Below, in pieces: positions 7,770 to 15,953 of a DNA stretch of 64,000 bases. Within the stretch, counting starts at the first letter, position 1. Each line of letters starts with the position of its first letter. The position numbers and the translations under genes are program-made. Origin of the DNA: Alicyclobacillus pomorum DSM 14955 (lineage in GTDB: Bacteria > Bacillota > Bacilli > Alicyclobacillales > Alicyclobacillaceae). The notes below the pieces were generated by a model. That model was given only the letters and a program-made list of their open reading frames with translations. It searched no databases and was not told the origin of the DNA. The stretch lies in assembly GCF_000472905.1 (NCBI RefSeq), contig NZ_AXAR01000003.1, positions 65,054-129,053 on the forward strand, in the 5' to 3' direction.

Positions 7770-9185
7770 TTAGGTTCGTCTTGTTCTCACTGCAGACTTC
7801 CATTGTCGCCACTGCAAAAACAGGAACGCGTACGTCGGTAGGTACTCGATGTACATGTCCAAAAACACGTCACCGTAAGTCAAGTGAGAGGCCACCGCAA
7901 GCCACTCCGTTGCGAAGTCAGCTGCAATGATGGCAAATGGTAGCAGCGGCAAGACGTACCATGGGTGCATGACGGGGGAAGCCAGTATAAACACGAGCCC
8001 CGTCAGGCACACCTTCTGTTCGATGGACCACTTTCGGGCGCTTGTGACAAGTACCACATACCATGCAGTGAGCTCGGCACCCAGGATGATGAGGGACGCG
8101 TGTTTGTGGATGATGGGCCCAAACCACTTTGCGAGTACATACTCCAGGCTTCCGTTGTACGCTATCTGCGACACTTTGGTGAAGTACGCGAACAGGTCAC
8201 CCCGTGCCGAAAGAAAGGGAAGGTATACGACGACGACGGACAAAAGAAAACTCACAAAGGCTTTGAGGGAATATTTCCATGTCCGCAGGTCGATGAGCGC
8301 AGCGAGCATCACCGCTGGATACACTTTGATACAAGTTGCCATGGCAAGCGCCACGCCCATGGCTATCGGTTGATTCCTGAGCCGAAACAGCCAGGCGAGC
8401 AACAGCCATGGAATGGCGAACATGTCCACGTGCCCAGATCCAAAGGACTCCACAAGCAACGGCGGAAACAACAGAAATAGAGTGAATTGCTGCACGTCCT
8501 TGTCCGACAGGCGATGTGCCTCATCGATGTAGTGGCGTATCCAGCGCAAGACACGACCGCTTCGCGGCGGTAGGTACGGCTCGGTACCGCGTGTATTACC
8601 TCGCTTTCGTTCCACCAGTACAGCGTAAAACAAGACCATGCTGGCCACTTGATTGAAGATCAGCATTGCTTTGTATTGAGAGAGCGTTCCATTCGTCATC
8701 CACGCGATGATACCAAAGTACACCTGTGCCACCGGTGGATACGCCTCGGGCCAATCTTTCCAGTCCATGAGCCACCAGTACGACCAGTGTCGGTACTGGG
8801 TGAGGTGGGGATGGATGGGAACGTACTGAAACGGATTGACACCATGCACCAACAGGCGTCCATCCCACATGTAGCGCAATACATCCAGCGAGTACGCCAG
8901 AGGCTGGGCGATGAGCCAGATGGTCACGACCAGTGAGAGGACAAGCGGCACGCCAAGTTGAAAGCGGCGCCGATGGAAGGGCTGCACTCGTGACAACGCG
9001 ACCGCGAGGGCACAGGCCGCTAGCCACGGAAGGGCTTCGAGCAGCCACGCCTTGTGGATATCTTGGACGACCTTGCCGTTGCCGTACAATCTGTGTGCCC
9101 ATGTATACGAAACGCAGATACAGGTCACGTAGAGGAGAACCATGGATCCGTAGGCGACTTGTTTGATTTTCCGACTATGCATCAT
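7770..9185 (-). CDS. Polytopic membrane glycosyltransferase (GT-C/mannosyltransferase-like)
   Basis: A 471-residue protein with about ten to twelve predicted membrane segments. The extracytoplasmic loop after the second or third helix carries 'DVLRYMWDGRLLVHGVNPFQY', a signature of polyprenol-phosphate-sugar dependent GT-C enzymes (DUF2029/MptB-like). The acidic residue in 'LDVLRY' would be the candidate catalytic base. Such enzymes transfer a sugar from a lipid carrier to an acceptor outside the membrane. The acceptor and sugar are unknown here, and no cell-wall operon surrounds it. Two adjacent ATGs occur at the start; the first is used. Confidence 0.75.
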   Translation of the reverse strand: MMHSRKIKQVAYGSMVLLYVTCICVSYTWAHRLYGNGKVVQDIHKAWLLEALPWLAACALAVALSRVQPFHRRRFQLGVPLVLSLVVTIWLIAQPLAYSLDVLRYMWDGRLLVHGVNPFQYVPIHPHLTQYRHWSYWWLMDWKDWPEAYPPVAQVYFGIIAWMTNGTLSQYKAMLIFNQVASMVLFYAVLVERKRGNTRGTEPYLPPRSGRVLRWIRHYIDEAHRLSDKDVQQFTLFLLFPPLLVESFGSGHVDMFAIPWLLLAWLFRLRNQPIAMGVALAMATCIKVYPAVMLAALIDLRTWKYSLKAFVSFLLSVVVVYLPFLSARGDLFAYFTKVSQIAYNGSLEYVLAKWFGPIIHKHASLIILGAELTAWYVVLVTSARKWSIEQKVCLTGLVFILASPVMHPWYVLPLLPFAIIAADFATEWLAVASHLTYGDVFLDMYIEYLPTYAFLFLQWRQWKSAVRTRRT

Positions 9186-9291
9186 CTTCTAGAAACCGTC
9201 CAATCTATGGTGAGTACCGGACACGACGTGGTGTGTTCCCACGATTAGATTACAGGGAACACCAGCAGTTTGCACACGGTTCTCATGAACT

Positions 9292-9320
9292 TTGAGACGG
9301 TGCGGAAGAGGGCGTACAAT
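9292..9320 (+). promoter_or_regulatory. SigA-type promoter for the aldose-epimerase-like gene
   Basis: TTGAGA, a 17-base spacer and TACAAT lie 35 bases before the start codon of the gene at 9355. Five of six positions match in the -10 box and four or more in the -35 box. Confidence 0.7.
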
Positions 9321-9354
9321 ATCCATGATAGATGATGATGATGGAGGTGTCCCG

Positions 9355-10215
9355 ATGTACCGAATGAACCAATGGAGAGACGGCTACGAGTTATATGAGC
9401 TTGTGGACGATAGCACGAATTCCTGGTTTCGAATTGCTCCAGAACGAGGTGGCCTGGTGGTCTCCTTAGGTTTGGCTGGGGAAGAACTCCTGTACCTCGA
9501 CAAGGACACGTTCCTGAATCCCGATACCAATGTCCGCGGCGGAATTCCCGTCCTGTTCCCAATCTGCGGTCAGTTGCAGGGAGGGGCGTACGAGTGGCAA
9601 GGAACCACGTATTTCATGAAGAATCACGGTGTCGCCCGGACCAACCCATGGACAGTGCTCAACGTGGACACAAAGGACGGTGCGGCCATCACGCTCCAAC
9701 TGGTCAGCAATGAGCGGACGTTGGCGGAATTTCCGTTTGAGTTCGAGCTGGTGTTCGAGTACGTCTTGAAAGGCGGATCGCTCACCATTTTTCAAACATA
9801 TATCAACAAGTCCAATCGTCCGATGCCGATGTACGCGGGGTTCCATCCCTACTTCAAATCGTCGGTAAAAGACCTGCACTATGACACGGATGCAACCCGG
9901 TATCTGGACTACAACGACATGGCGGAGAAGGACTATGAAGGACACATCGATTTAACGAACATGGTGGAATCCGCGGTACTGCTCAATGCTTCTCGGCGGT
10001 CCATCTCTTTTCCTCTCCCCGACATCGGCCGGAAGGTCTTGATGGAATATGGCCCGGAGTTTAAGTATGTTGTCTTGTGGACAGTCTCTGGAAAGCCATT
10101 CGTGTGTGTAGAGCCGTGGATGGCCAAGACGGGTTCACTGAATACTGGACAGGACGTAATGTATGTGAAGCCGGGTGTGCCTTTGAAAACCTATCTGACG
10201 ATTCGCTGCATGTGA
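9355..10215 (+). CDS. Aldose 1-epimerase (galactose mutarotase-like) family protein
   Basis: A 286-residue protein of the galactose-mutarotase fold. The ATG at 9355 has ATGGAGGTG upstream, so the long N-terminal extension back to 9292 is not translated; it contains the promoter. Candidate catalytic groups are the histidines in 'KNHGVART' and 'GFHPYFK' and the glutamate in 'CVEPWMA'. 'GGIPVLFPICG' is typical of the D-hexose-6-phosphate epimerase/YihR-like subgroups. It interconverts sugar anomers, but the exact sugar is not evident. It stands alone, divergent from the glycosyltransferase gene and followed by its own terminator. Confidence 0.82.
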   Translation: MYRMNQWRDGYELYELVDDSTNSWFRIAPERGGLVVSLGLAGEELLYLDKDTFLNPDTNVRGGIPVLFPICGQLQGGAYEWQGTTYFMKNHGVARTNPWTVLNVDTKDGAAITLQLVSNERTLAEFPFEFELVFEYVLKGGSLTIFQTYINKSNRPMPMYAGFHPYFKSSVKDLHYDTDATRYLDYNDMAEKDYEGHIDLTNMVESAVLLNASRRSISFPLPDIGRKVLMEYGPEFKYVVLWTVSGKPFVCVEPWMAKTGSLNTGQDVMYVKPGVPLKTYLTIRCM

Positions 10216-10230
10216 CGCGACTCGTCCATG

Positions 10231-10260
10231 AAACGCGGTGTATGTGCACCGCGTTTTTCT
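10231..10260 (+). terminator. Rho-independent terminator after the aldose-epimerase-like gene
   Basis: A perfect 10-bp stem, AAACGCGGTG with CACCGCGTTT, a six-base loop and a T-rich tail lie 15 bases after the stop codon. Confidence 0.9.
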
Positions 10261-10361
10261 ATGTGAACACTTTGCAAAGCCGCAGTTAAAATCATTTCGA
10301 TTCGTGAAAGATGTTTTAGGAAAGGAACATTTCGAGAGACGTTTGCATAGGAATCAGATAG

Positions 10362-10381
10362 GGTTAACGTTCCGGTTAACC
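10362..10381. promoter_or_regulatory. Inverted repeat GGTTAAC-N6-GTTAACC, possible operator
   Basis: A perfect 7-6-7 inverted repeat ends two bases before the AAGGAGG ribosome site of the SPW gene at 10400. Its position suggests control of transcription or translation of that gene. The binding protein is unknown. Confidence 0.5.
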
Positions 10382-10399
10382 TGAAGGAGGTGAGGTCAC

Positions 10400-10570
10400 A
10401 TGTGGCAACTGTGGTTGAGCGGTATTATTGGCCTTTGGGTCCTCATTTCGCCCTGGGTGTACGGTTTTGCGAGCAACACCGGCGGACTTTGGAACAGCGT
10501 CATTTTCGGGGTCATCATTCTCATTCTCTCTATTTGGGCGGCTTGCGCCGACAAGCAGAACAAGTCGTAG
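10400..10570 (+). CDS. SPW-repeat small membrane protein
   Basis: A 56-residue protein. The ATG at 10400 follows a strong AAGGAGGTGAG ribosome site. The sequence 'GLWVLISPWVYGF' carries the SPW motif (Ser-Pro-Trp at the end of a membrane helix), followed by a second hydrophobic helix rich in Ile and Leu and a short hydrophilic tail 'ADKQNKS'. SPW proteins usually carry one or two such repeats and have no established biochemical role. The gene has its own terminator and an inverted repeat in its leader, so it is probably a monocistronic regulated unit. Confidence 0.85.
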   Translation: MWQLWLSGIIGLWVLISPWVYGFASNTGGLWNSVIFGVIILILSIWAACADKQNKS

Positions 10571-10616
10571 GGTAGTCTCTCCCAGACAGTACGGTGTCTT
10601 TATACCACTTTGGAAC

Positions 10617-10649
10617 AGACAGGCATCACATGGATGCCTGTCTCTTTTT
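10617..10649 (+). terminator. Rho-independent terminator after the SPW gene
   Basis: A perfect 11-bp stem, AGACAGGCATC with GATGCCTGTCT, a five-base loop and CTTTTTG tail. Confidence 0.92.
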
Positions 10650-10655
10650 GTCTGG

Positions 10656-10685
10656 TTGTACGCGTAATTGTTTCATTGCTAAAAT
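10656..10685 (+). promoter_or_regulatory. Putative SigA-type promoter for the MarR gene at 10810
   Basis: TTGTAC, an 18-base spacer and TAAAAT. It leaves a leader of about 115 bases that contains the near-palindrome GAGACAGTCTC at 10736-10746, a possible autoregulatory site. Confidence 0.45.
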
Positions 10686-10809
10686 ATTAGTATCGCTAGG
10701 TTTCTCGGCGTTTGTAAACAGGCTGTACGCTACGTGAGACAGTCTCGTAAAACATTTCTCATGGTGTTTTGCAAACGCTTAACTCAGTTCTGTAGGAGTG
10801 AACTCCGCC

Positions 10810-11262
10810 GTGGACGAGGACAGACTTACGCATCAATTGCAGGAACTAGAAGATGTATTGGCCCGATTTCAACGGACCATTCGCACATATTTCCTCTCTC
10901 AGACATTTGGCCTGACGGGGAGTCAGATATTCGTCTTACGATACTTGTCTTCGTGCCCACAAGCGAAGGCCTCGGATATTGCCAGAGTGTCCGGATTGAG
11001 TCCAGGCGCAGTTACACAAGTGTGCGATGAACTTGTGCGCATGGGGTATGTCGAGCGATTGCGTTCCAACGACGACCGGCGAGTGGTCAACGTGGTCATT
11101 ACAAAGAAGGGCCGCGAACAATTCGAAGTCATTCGGAAGCTACGCAGCGACCGCGTGCGGTCCATCCTCGAGCAACTCGGTCCAAACGACGTCGACGAAT
11201 TTCTGCGTATTGTCAACCGGATTGTGGAGATTGTAGAAAGTGAATCTGACGGAAAGAGGTAG
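10810..11262 (+). CDS. MarR family transcriptional regulator
   Basis: A 150-residue winged-helix protein. The GTG at 10810 is favoured because TAGGAGTG lies about 10 bases upstream; the GTG at 10798 overlaps that site. The HTH core 'ASDIARVSGLSPGAVTQVCDEL' and wing 'RSNDDRRVVNVVITKKGREQFE' are standard. It resembles the MarR at 7208-7657 in both recognition helix and wing, so the two are probably paralogues. The HAD phosphatase gene starts 40 bases downstream and may be cotranscribed. The ligand is unknown. Confidence 0.87.
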   Translation: MDEDRLTHQLQELEDVLARFQRTIRTYFLSQTFGLTGSQIFVLRYLSSCPQAKASDIARVSGLSPGAVTQVCDELVRMGYVERLRSNDDRRVVNVVITKKGREQFEVIRKLRSDRVRSILEQLGPNDVDEFLRIVNRIVEIVESESDGKR

Positions 11263-11301
11263 TTCCATGGATAACATGGTGTGGATTGGACGTTCTGACG
11301 G

Positions 11302-11823
11302 ATGATGCGCGCAGTCATTCTGGACCGTGACGGCGTAATCAACGACCACCGGGACTATGTGAACACACCGAATGACTTGTACTTATTCGATTTCGCGGCT
11401 GGTGCCATCCGGCGCCTCAACGAGGCAGGGTTTCTCGTGGTGGTGGCAACGAATCAAGGTGGAGTGGGGCTCGGATACATGTCCGAGGACACGTTGCAAG
11501 CCATTCACAAGAAGATGCTTCGGGAGCTACGTGAACAAGGCGCTGAGATTCACGATGTCGCCGCGTGCACCCATGCACCGAAAGCGGGGTGTTCTTGCCG
11601 CAAGCCGAAGCCAGGGCTGCTATTGGAGTTGCAGCGCAAGCACGGCTTTGATCTTACCGCCAGCTATATGGTTGGCGACATGGAGACGGACGTGGAGGCT
11701 GGTCAGTCGGCAGGAACCCACACGGTTCGTATTGGTCGTGGCCCTTCTGCAGCAGACTACGTTGCAACGGATTTGGCAGATGCGGCGAGGTGGATTGTAG
11801 CGGATGCGTTCACAGGTCTGTAG
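11302..11823 (+). CDS. HAD-IIIA phosphatase, GmhB-like (heptose/histidinol phosphatase family)
   Basis: A 173-residue HAD hydrolase. Motif I is 'LDRDGVIND', motif II 'ATNQGGVGLG', and motif IV 'MVGDMETDVEAG'. The cysteine-rich 'CTHAPKAGCSCRKPKPG' loop is the zinc-binding element that defines D,D-heptose 1,7-bisphosphate phosphatase and histidinol-phosphatase relatives. No other heptose gene is present in the window and hisC is far away, so the physiological substrate is open. The start is one of two adjacent ATGs without a strong ribosome site. A terminator follows at 11850. Confidence 0.88.
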   Translation: MMRAVILDRDGVINDHRDYVNTPNDLYLFDFAAGAIRRLNEAGFLVVVATNQGGVGLGYMSEDTLQAIHKKMLRELREQGAEIHDVAACTHAPKAGCSCRKPKPGLLLELQRKHGFDLTASYMVGDMETDVEAGQSAGTHTVRIGRGPSAADYVATDLADAARWIVADAFTGL

Positions 11824-11849
11824 GCGGGCGCCATATGATACATGGGATG

Positions 11850-11875
11850 CGGCCGCGCGAGGAGCGGTCGTTTTC
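11850..11875 (+). terminator. Rho-independent terminator after the HAD phosphatase gene
   Basis: A 7-bp GC-rich stem, CGGCCGC with GCGGTCG (one G-U pair), a seven-base loop and a TTTTC tail. Confidence 0.65.
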
Positions 11876-11906
11876 ATACAGTCCTCAAGGACAAGGGGAT
11901 GAACCT

Positions 11907-12287
11907 ATGGATCAGGACGACTGGCGCCCAGCGGACAGTGATAGGCAGTGGGAAGTGGAGTTGCAAACAGACGGAAATCTTCGCGACACGGACTGGGTAG
12001 ACGGACATCTGGAAGAGTGGTGGGAGCACTTGCTGTGGTCTCAGATGGTCGACCACGAAAATCTTCTGAGTTGGTCGCTGCGGGATGGAGTGCCTGTACC
12101 ACTGGTTTCGACGCACCCTGCAACACGAGCCCGCACAATTCGAACTCAGCCGGTCTACCGAGCGTGGAATCAGAAGGACTTTGTACTTGCGTATCCGACG
12201 CTCGCGCCGTATGCGCCGTTTCCGTCGACTGGGGCGTTTGGGTACGACCCTTGGGCAGCACAGATGTATTACAGCGTGTGGTGGTAA
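11907..12287 (+). CDS. Hypothetical acidic, tryptophan-rich protein
   Basis: A 126-residue open frame that I do not recognise. The ATG at 11907 has AAGGGGATG upstream. The N-terminal half is acidic and rich in Trp and Asp ('MDQDDWRPADSDRQW', 'HLEEWWEHLLW'). The C-terminal half is rich in Pro, Tyr and Ala and ends in '...MYYSVWW'. There is no signal peptide or membrane helix. Its base pattern looks like that of neighbouring coding regions, and it lies between a terminator and the rocA promoter. It could be a small spore or surface-associated protein, but nothing in the sequence proves this. Confidence 0.5.
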   Translation: MDQDDWRPADSDRQWEVELQTDGNLRDTDWVDGHLEEWWEHLLWSQMVDHENLLSWSLRDGVPVPLVSTHPATRARTIRTQPVYRAWNQKDFVLAYPTLAPYAPFPSTGAFGYDPWAAQMYYSVWW

Positions 12288-12314
12288 CATGGAATGTGCA
12301 CTGAGGTCGCGAGA

Positions 12315-12328
12315 ACCGTGCGCACGGT
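12315..12328. repeat. Perfect 14-bp palindrome upstream of rocA
   Basis: ACCGTGCGCACGGT lies between the hypothetical gene and the rocA promoter, about 30 bases before the -35 box. It may be an operator or a small hairpin at the end of the upstream transcript. Confidence 0.45.
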
Positions 12329-12357
12329 CCGCGGAGTGCAGGCTGTCCGCGTACGGT

Positions 12358-12386
12358 TTGCCGACCATCAAAATGACAGGTAAAAT
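12358..12386 (+). promoter_or_regulatory. SigA-type promoter for rocA
   Basis: TTGCCG, a 17-base spacer and TAAAAT, about 70 bases before the rocA start codon. Confidence 0.55.
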
Positions 12387-12454
12387 AGGCTAGTGTGTTA
12401 ATTCAGGTGACATACCAACTGTGTACAGGCAGTCACAGACTGGAGGATAAGACC

Positions 12455-14002
12455 ATGTTGGGACCATTTGAAAACGAGGCACTCACGAATTTTAGCATCC
12501 CTGAAAACCGACAACACATGTTGCAGGCGTTGGACTTGGTGAGGTCACAACTGGGACAAGAGTACCCGCTGTACATTGGCGGAAAACCGGTGATGACGGA
12601 GAAGAAGGAGACTTCCATCAACCCATCGCAGTTGGATCAAGTCATTGGGTACGTCGCCCAAGCGGATCAAAAACTCGCGGAGGAAGCGATGCAGGCTGCA
12701 TGGGCTGCATTTGAAACATGGAAGCGCAAGTCTTTCGAAGAGCGAGCTCGCTACCTGTTCAAGGCGGCAGCCATCATGCGTCGGCGGAAACACGAGCTGT
12801 CCGCGTGGATGACATATGAGGCCGGGAAGACATGGGCCGAGGCAGACGCCGATACGGCAGAAGCCATCGATTTTTTGGAATTTTACGGGCGTGAAGCCAT
12901 TCGCTTAGGTGAACCCCATCCTCTGGTTCGGATTGTGGGCGAAGACAACGAACAATATTATCTACCTCTCGGCGTAGGCATTATTATTCCACCCTGGAAC
13001 TTCCCGCTCGCGATTTTGACTGGGATGACGGTATCTGCGGTGGTTGCCGGGAACACCGTGATTGTGAAACCAGCCACGCCCACCAATGTGATTGCCGCGA
13101 AATTCATGGAGATAATGATGGAAGCAGGTATTCCGGACGGCGTCATCAATTTCTTGCCGGGTAACCCGGATGTGATTGGCGACTTCCTCGTCGACCACCC
13201 GAAAACCCGCTTCATTTCGTTCACCGGTTCCCGTGCCGTCGGCTGCCGGATCTACGAACGAGCGGCGAAGGTGCAACCCGGTCAGATTTGGCTCAAGCGC
13301 GTTGTTGCTGAAATGGGCGGGAAAGACGCCATTGTTGTTGACGATAACGCGGACTTCGAAGATGCTGCGCGCCAGATTGTCGGTTCTGCCTTCAACTTTT
13401 CCGGGCAGAAGTGCTCTGCGGCCTCGCGTGCGATTATTCACCAGGATGTCTACGATGAAATGTTGAATCGCATTGTGGAGCTTACCCAAAAGTTGAAAGT
13501 TGGCCCTGGCATGGATGAATCTAGCAATGTCGGTCCCGTCATCGACGAGAAGGCATACAACAAGGTCCTCTCGTATATTGAAATTGGAAAGGGCGAGGGC
13601 AAGTTGCTGATTGGCGGTGGCAAGGCCGAAGGGAATGGATATTACATTCAGCCCACGGTTTTCGCGGATGTCGATCCCAAAGCACGCATCGCCCAAGAAG
13701 AGATCTTTGGCCCTGTGCTGGCAGTGATTAAGGCCAAAGACTTCGAGGATGCCATTCGCATTGCAAATGACACGGAGTACGGCTTGACAGGTTCCGTGTT
13801 CAGTCGCAATCGAGATCACCTCGAATACGCACGTCGAGAATACCATGTTGGCAACCTGTACTTTAACCGCAAGTCTACGGGTGCGTTGGTTGGCGTTCAT
13901 CCGTTTGGCGGGTTCAATATGTCGGGAACGGATTCGAAGGCGGGCGGACGTGATTTACTGTTGCAATTCACACAGGCGAAGGCCGTGTCGGAAAAGCTCT
14001 AA
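12455..14002 (+). CDS. rocA: L-glutamate gamma-semialdehyde dehydrogenase (1-pyrroline-5-carboxylate dehydrogenase)
   Basis: A 515-residue aldehyde dehydrogenase, exactly the length usual for RocA/PruA of bacilli. The ATG at 12455 has TGGAGG upstream; a 20-residue upstream extension is rejected. The catalytic cysteine is C320 in 'FSGQKCSAASR', the general base is E286 in 'VVAEMGGKDA', and 'PWNFPLAILTG' marks the NAD site. It oxidises glutamate semialdehyde to glutamate, the last step of proline and arginine catabolism. No proline dehydrogenase or rocDEF gene is adjacent, so it is a single-gene unit here. Confidence 0.93.
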   Translation: MLGPFENEALTNFSIPENRQHMLQALDLVRSQLGQEYPLYIGGKPVMTEKKETSINPSQLDQVIGYVAQADQKLAEEAMQAAWAAFETWKRKSFEERARYLFKAAAIMRRRKHELSAWMTYEAGKTWAEADADTAEAIDFLEFYGREAIRLGEPHPLVRIVGEDNEQYYLPLGVGIIIPPWNFPLAILTGMTVSAVVAGNTVIVKPATPTNVIAAKFMEIMMEAGIPDGVINFLPGNPDVIGDFLVDHPKTRFISFTGSRAVGCRIYERAAKVQPGQIWLKRVVAEMGGKDAIVVDDNADFEDAARQIVGSAFNFSGQKCSAASRAIIHQDVYDEMLNRIVELTQKLKVGPGMDESSNVGPVIDEKAYNKVLSYIEIGKGEGKLLIGGGKAEGNGYYIQPTVFADVDPKARIAQEEIFGPVLAVIKAKDFEDAIRIANDTEYGLTGSVFSRNRDHLEYARREYHVGNLYFNRKSTGALVGVHPFGGFNMSGTDSKAGGRDLLLQFTQAKAVSEKL

Positions 14003-14016
14003 TGAAATGAGATGGA

Positions 14017-14048
14017 AGAAAGGGCGCACCTCAGAGTGCGCCCTTTCT
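14017..14048. terminator. Strong hairpin between convergent rocA and the LCP gene
   Basis: A perfect 13-bp stem (AGAAAGGGCGCAC with its complement) around a six-base loop, located 14 bases after the rocA stop. It has only a short T-rich tail but probably ends transcripts from both sides. Confidence 0.75.
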
Positions 14049-14062
14049 GTCGGGTGTGTGAA

Positions 14063-15229
14063 TCAGTATGGAATGGCGGCAAGCCACCAGTTTGCCGAGT
14101 TGCTCATAGCGCTCATTTGATCTGTGGGCAGGTTGTTTGCTTCCGTCCCGATATGGTCGTGGCCATTCATCGCGTTGTCCACGCTGCCAGAATTCGTCAC
14201 GGGAGGAGTCCAGTTTTCTGTGACCTGGGGATCTTGTATCGGACTGTGGACGACCACGCCTTTGTCAAAGAATTGTTCCGCAACGTATCTGGCTTCTTGT
14301 GGATTCACAATCCAGTAACTTTGGTCATTCGGCGAGTTCTTGTCGGGATCATGAAATGAGCCAGGTAACGTTTCGTGGATAATTTGGTATCCCTCGTACT
14401 GTTTGGCCTTCTCGGCGAGGCCAAGCACATCAAGCATGCTCATATCTGTGTCAATGGTGCCCCAGAACTCGCGAACCAACGTTGGCAATTTCGTCACGTT
14501 TGTGGGTTTCAGGAGCTGGTGTGCCAACGCCGTCAGGAACTTCTGTTGTCGCTCGGTTCGACCAATGTCGCCGAGTGTATCATGTCGGAAACGAACGTAG
14601 CCGAGGGCTTGTTCACCAGTCAACGTTTGTGCACCAGGCCGTAGGTTGATGACAGCGTATTGCTTGTCTCCCGTGTTGTAGTACATGCGTTTGTCGACCT
14701 TCATGGTGACGCCGCCAAGGGTGTCAATAATGTCAACAAGCCCACTGAAGTGCGTCAGTGCGTAGTGGTCGATGGGTTGATGGATGAGCTGGTTGACGAG
14801 AGTTTCCGCCAGTGCGGGACCACCCAACATCAATCCTTCGTTGATCTTCGAAGATGATCCGTCCGGGAACATGACTTTTGTGTCTCGCGGGATGGACATC
14901 AATTCGATGCGCTTGTTTTTCCGGTCGATGCTACAGAGAATCAGGACGTCCGCGTTACCACCTGGTTCGCCAGCACGGTTGTCTGTCCCAATCAGAAGGA
15001 TGTTCGTGCGCGCCTCGTCCGGTGCCGTGGTCTCAACCGGCGGCAACGTCATGCCTTTGTACTGAGCGGCTTCGGTGTGCGTCAGTGGGCGTGTCAGCGC
15101 GTAGTAACCCCCTGCCCCAAGGGTGAGACAGCCTGCCATGGCGGAGGCGATAATCACCGTTCTTCGCTTTCGCTGTAATTTTGTATCATTCCATGGTTTC
15201 GGTTTCTTTTTGAGATGTCGTCCCGCCAT
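14063..15229 (-). CDS. LytR-CpsA-Psr (LCP) family cell-wall polymer ligase
   Basis: A 388-residue type II membrane protein. The start at 15229 is chosen because AGGGGTGATGGA lies just upstream; a 67-residue extension would read through an intergenic region. A cytoplasmic basic tail precedes one membrane helix (about residues 24-45). The LCP domain follows: 'NILLIGTDNR', 'LMSIPRDTKV', 'SKINEGLMLGG' and 'GYVRFRHDTLGDIGR' with its conserved Arg and Asp residues. LCP enzymes attach lipid-linked anionic polymers such as teichoic acids to peptidoglycan outside the membrane. A Ser/Asn-rich C-terminal tail of about 60 residues is family-variable. Confidence 0.92.
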   Translation of the reverse strand: MAGRHLKKKPKPWNDTKLQRKRRTVIIASAMAGCLTLGAGGYYALTRPLTHTEAAQYKGMTLPPVETTAPDEARTNILLIGTDNRAGEPGGNADVLILCSIDRKNKRIELMSIPRDTKVMFPDGSSSKINEGLMLGGPALAETLVNQLIHQPIDHYALTHFSGLVDIIDTLGGVTMKVDKRMYYNTGDKQYAVINLRPGAQTLTGEQALGYVRFRHDTLGDIGRTERQQKFLTALAHQLLKPTNVTKLPTLVREFWGTIDTDMSMLDVLGLAEKAKQYEGYQIIHETLPGSFHDPDKNSPNDQSYWIVNPQEARYVAEQFFDKGVVVHSPIQDPQVTENWTPPVTNSGSVDNAMNGHDHIGTEANNLPTDQMSAMSNSANWWLAAIPY

Positions 15230-15396
15230 TCCATCACCCCTGTTGCCAGTGCCCTTATCATGCCCTGATGCAACAAAAAAGTTGTCCATGACGTTGTCGC
15301 GAAAAATGATTTGCACTTTTTGCGCATTTGCCCGAAAATACAAATACCAGCACGACAAAGTTCCCCGCGATGTTATCCGTTTGGAGGTGGTGGGGC

Positions 15397-15810
15397 ATGA
15401 GTCAAGATTCACGCCCAGTAAACGCGTCAAACGCCTCGCCGAACCGTCGGCCGAGCGTAACAGTGTACAACCGATTGGTACGTGATAAAATGCCGGAAAT
15501 CATTGAGGCCATGGGCAACATTGCGGTTTATCAAATTCTCGATGACACTGCGTTTCGCGACGCGTTGCTCAGCACGATTTCTCGCAGCGCCGCTCAGTTT
15601 TCGGAGACGGAGAGCCTCGAGTCGCTGGCTGATTTGCTGGACTGCATCGACATTTGGCTCGAGATGAACGATTTGACGATGGAAGAAGTGGAAAAGGCGC
15701 GGGCTGAACGCGTCAAGCGATGTGGTAACTTCCACCAGAAAATGTTTCTCGAAGTCGTGGCAGACGGTGCATCTTCTGACGCTTTGCAACTGCGGGAGTT
15801 CCGCTGCTAG
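15397..15810 (+). CDS. MazG/PRA-PH-like nucleotide pyrophosphohydrolase family protein
   Basis: A 137-residue protein. The ATG at 15397 follows TTGGAGGTGG. 'VYNRLVRDKMPEIIE' near residue 23 is the hallmark of small all-alpha NTP pyrophosphohydrolases, and 'ESLADLLDCIDIWLE' supplies the acidic helix expected to bind Mg2+. The usual EExxE motif is not obvious, because the segment between them reads 'ALLSTISRSAAQFSETES'. Activity on damaged or non-canonical nucleotides is a family inference. It is divergent from the LCP gene and convergent to the broken MFS gene. Confidence 0.78.
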   Translation: MSQDSRPVNASNASPNRRPSVTVYNRLVRDKMPEIIEAMGNIAVYQILDDTAFRDALLSTISRSAAQFSETESLESLADLLDCIDIWLEMNDLTMEEVEKARAERVKRCGNFHQKMFLEVVADGASSDALQLREFRC

Positions 15811-15888
15811 GCAAAGAACAGAAGAGCGTATCGTGGTCGATTGCGCCAGAGGCCGCGAATCTATATCAATCATCAGTCTTGGCATATC

Positions 15889-15940
15889 AGCGATTTGCAA
15901 CATCGCGACGAACCACGCAAGTGGACTTTTGCAAATCGCT
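15889..15940. repeat. 12-bp perfect inverted repeat with 28-base structured spacer
   Basis: AGCGATTTGCAA at 15889-15900 is mirrored by TTGCAAATCGCT at 15929-15940. The spacer holds a smaller hairpin, CCAC-GCAA-GTGG. It lies between convergent genes and may act as a bidirectional terminator, but there is no T-run. Confidence 0.6.
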
Positions 15941-15953
15941 CATACACATGATG

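Noticed and set aside
12962-13900. 312-codon minus-strand frame opposite rocA
   Set aside because: It is a shadow of a gene with strong family motifs; the antisense protein shows no features.
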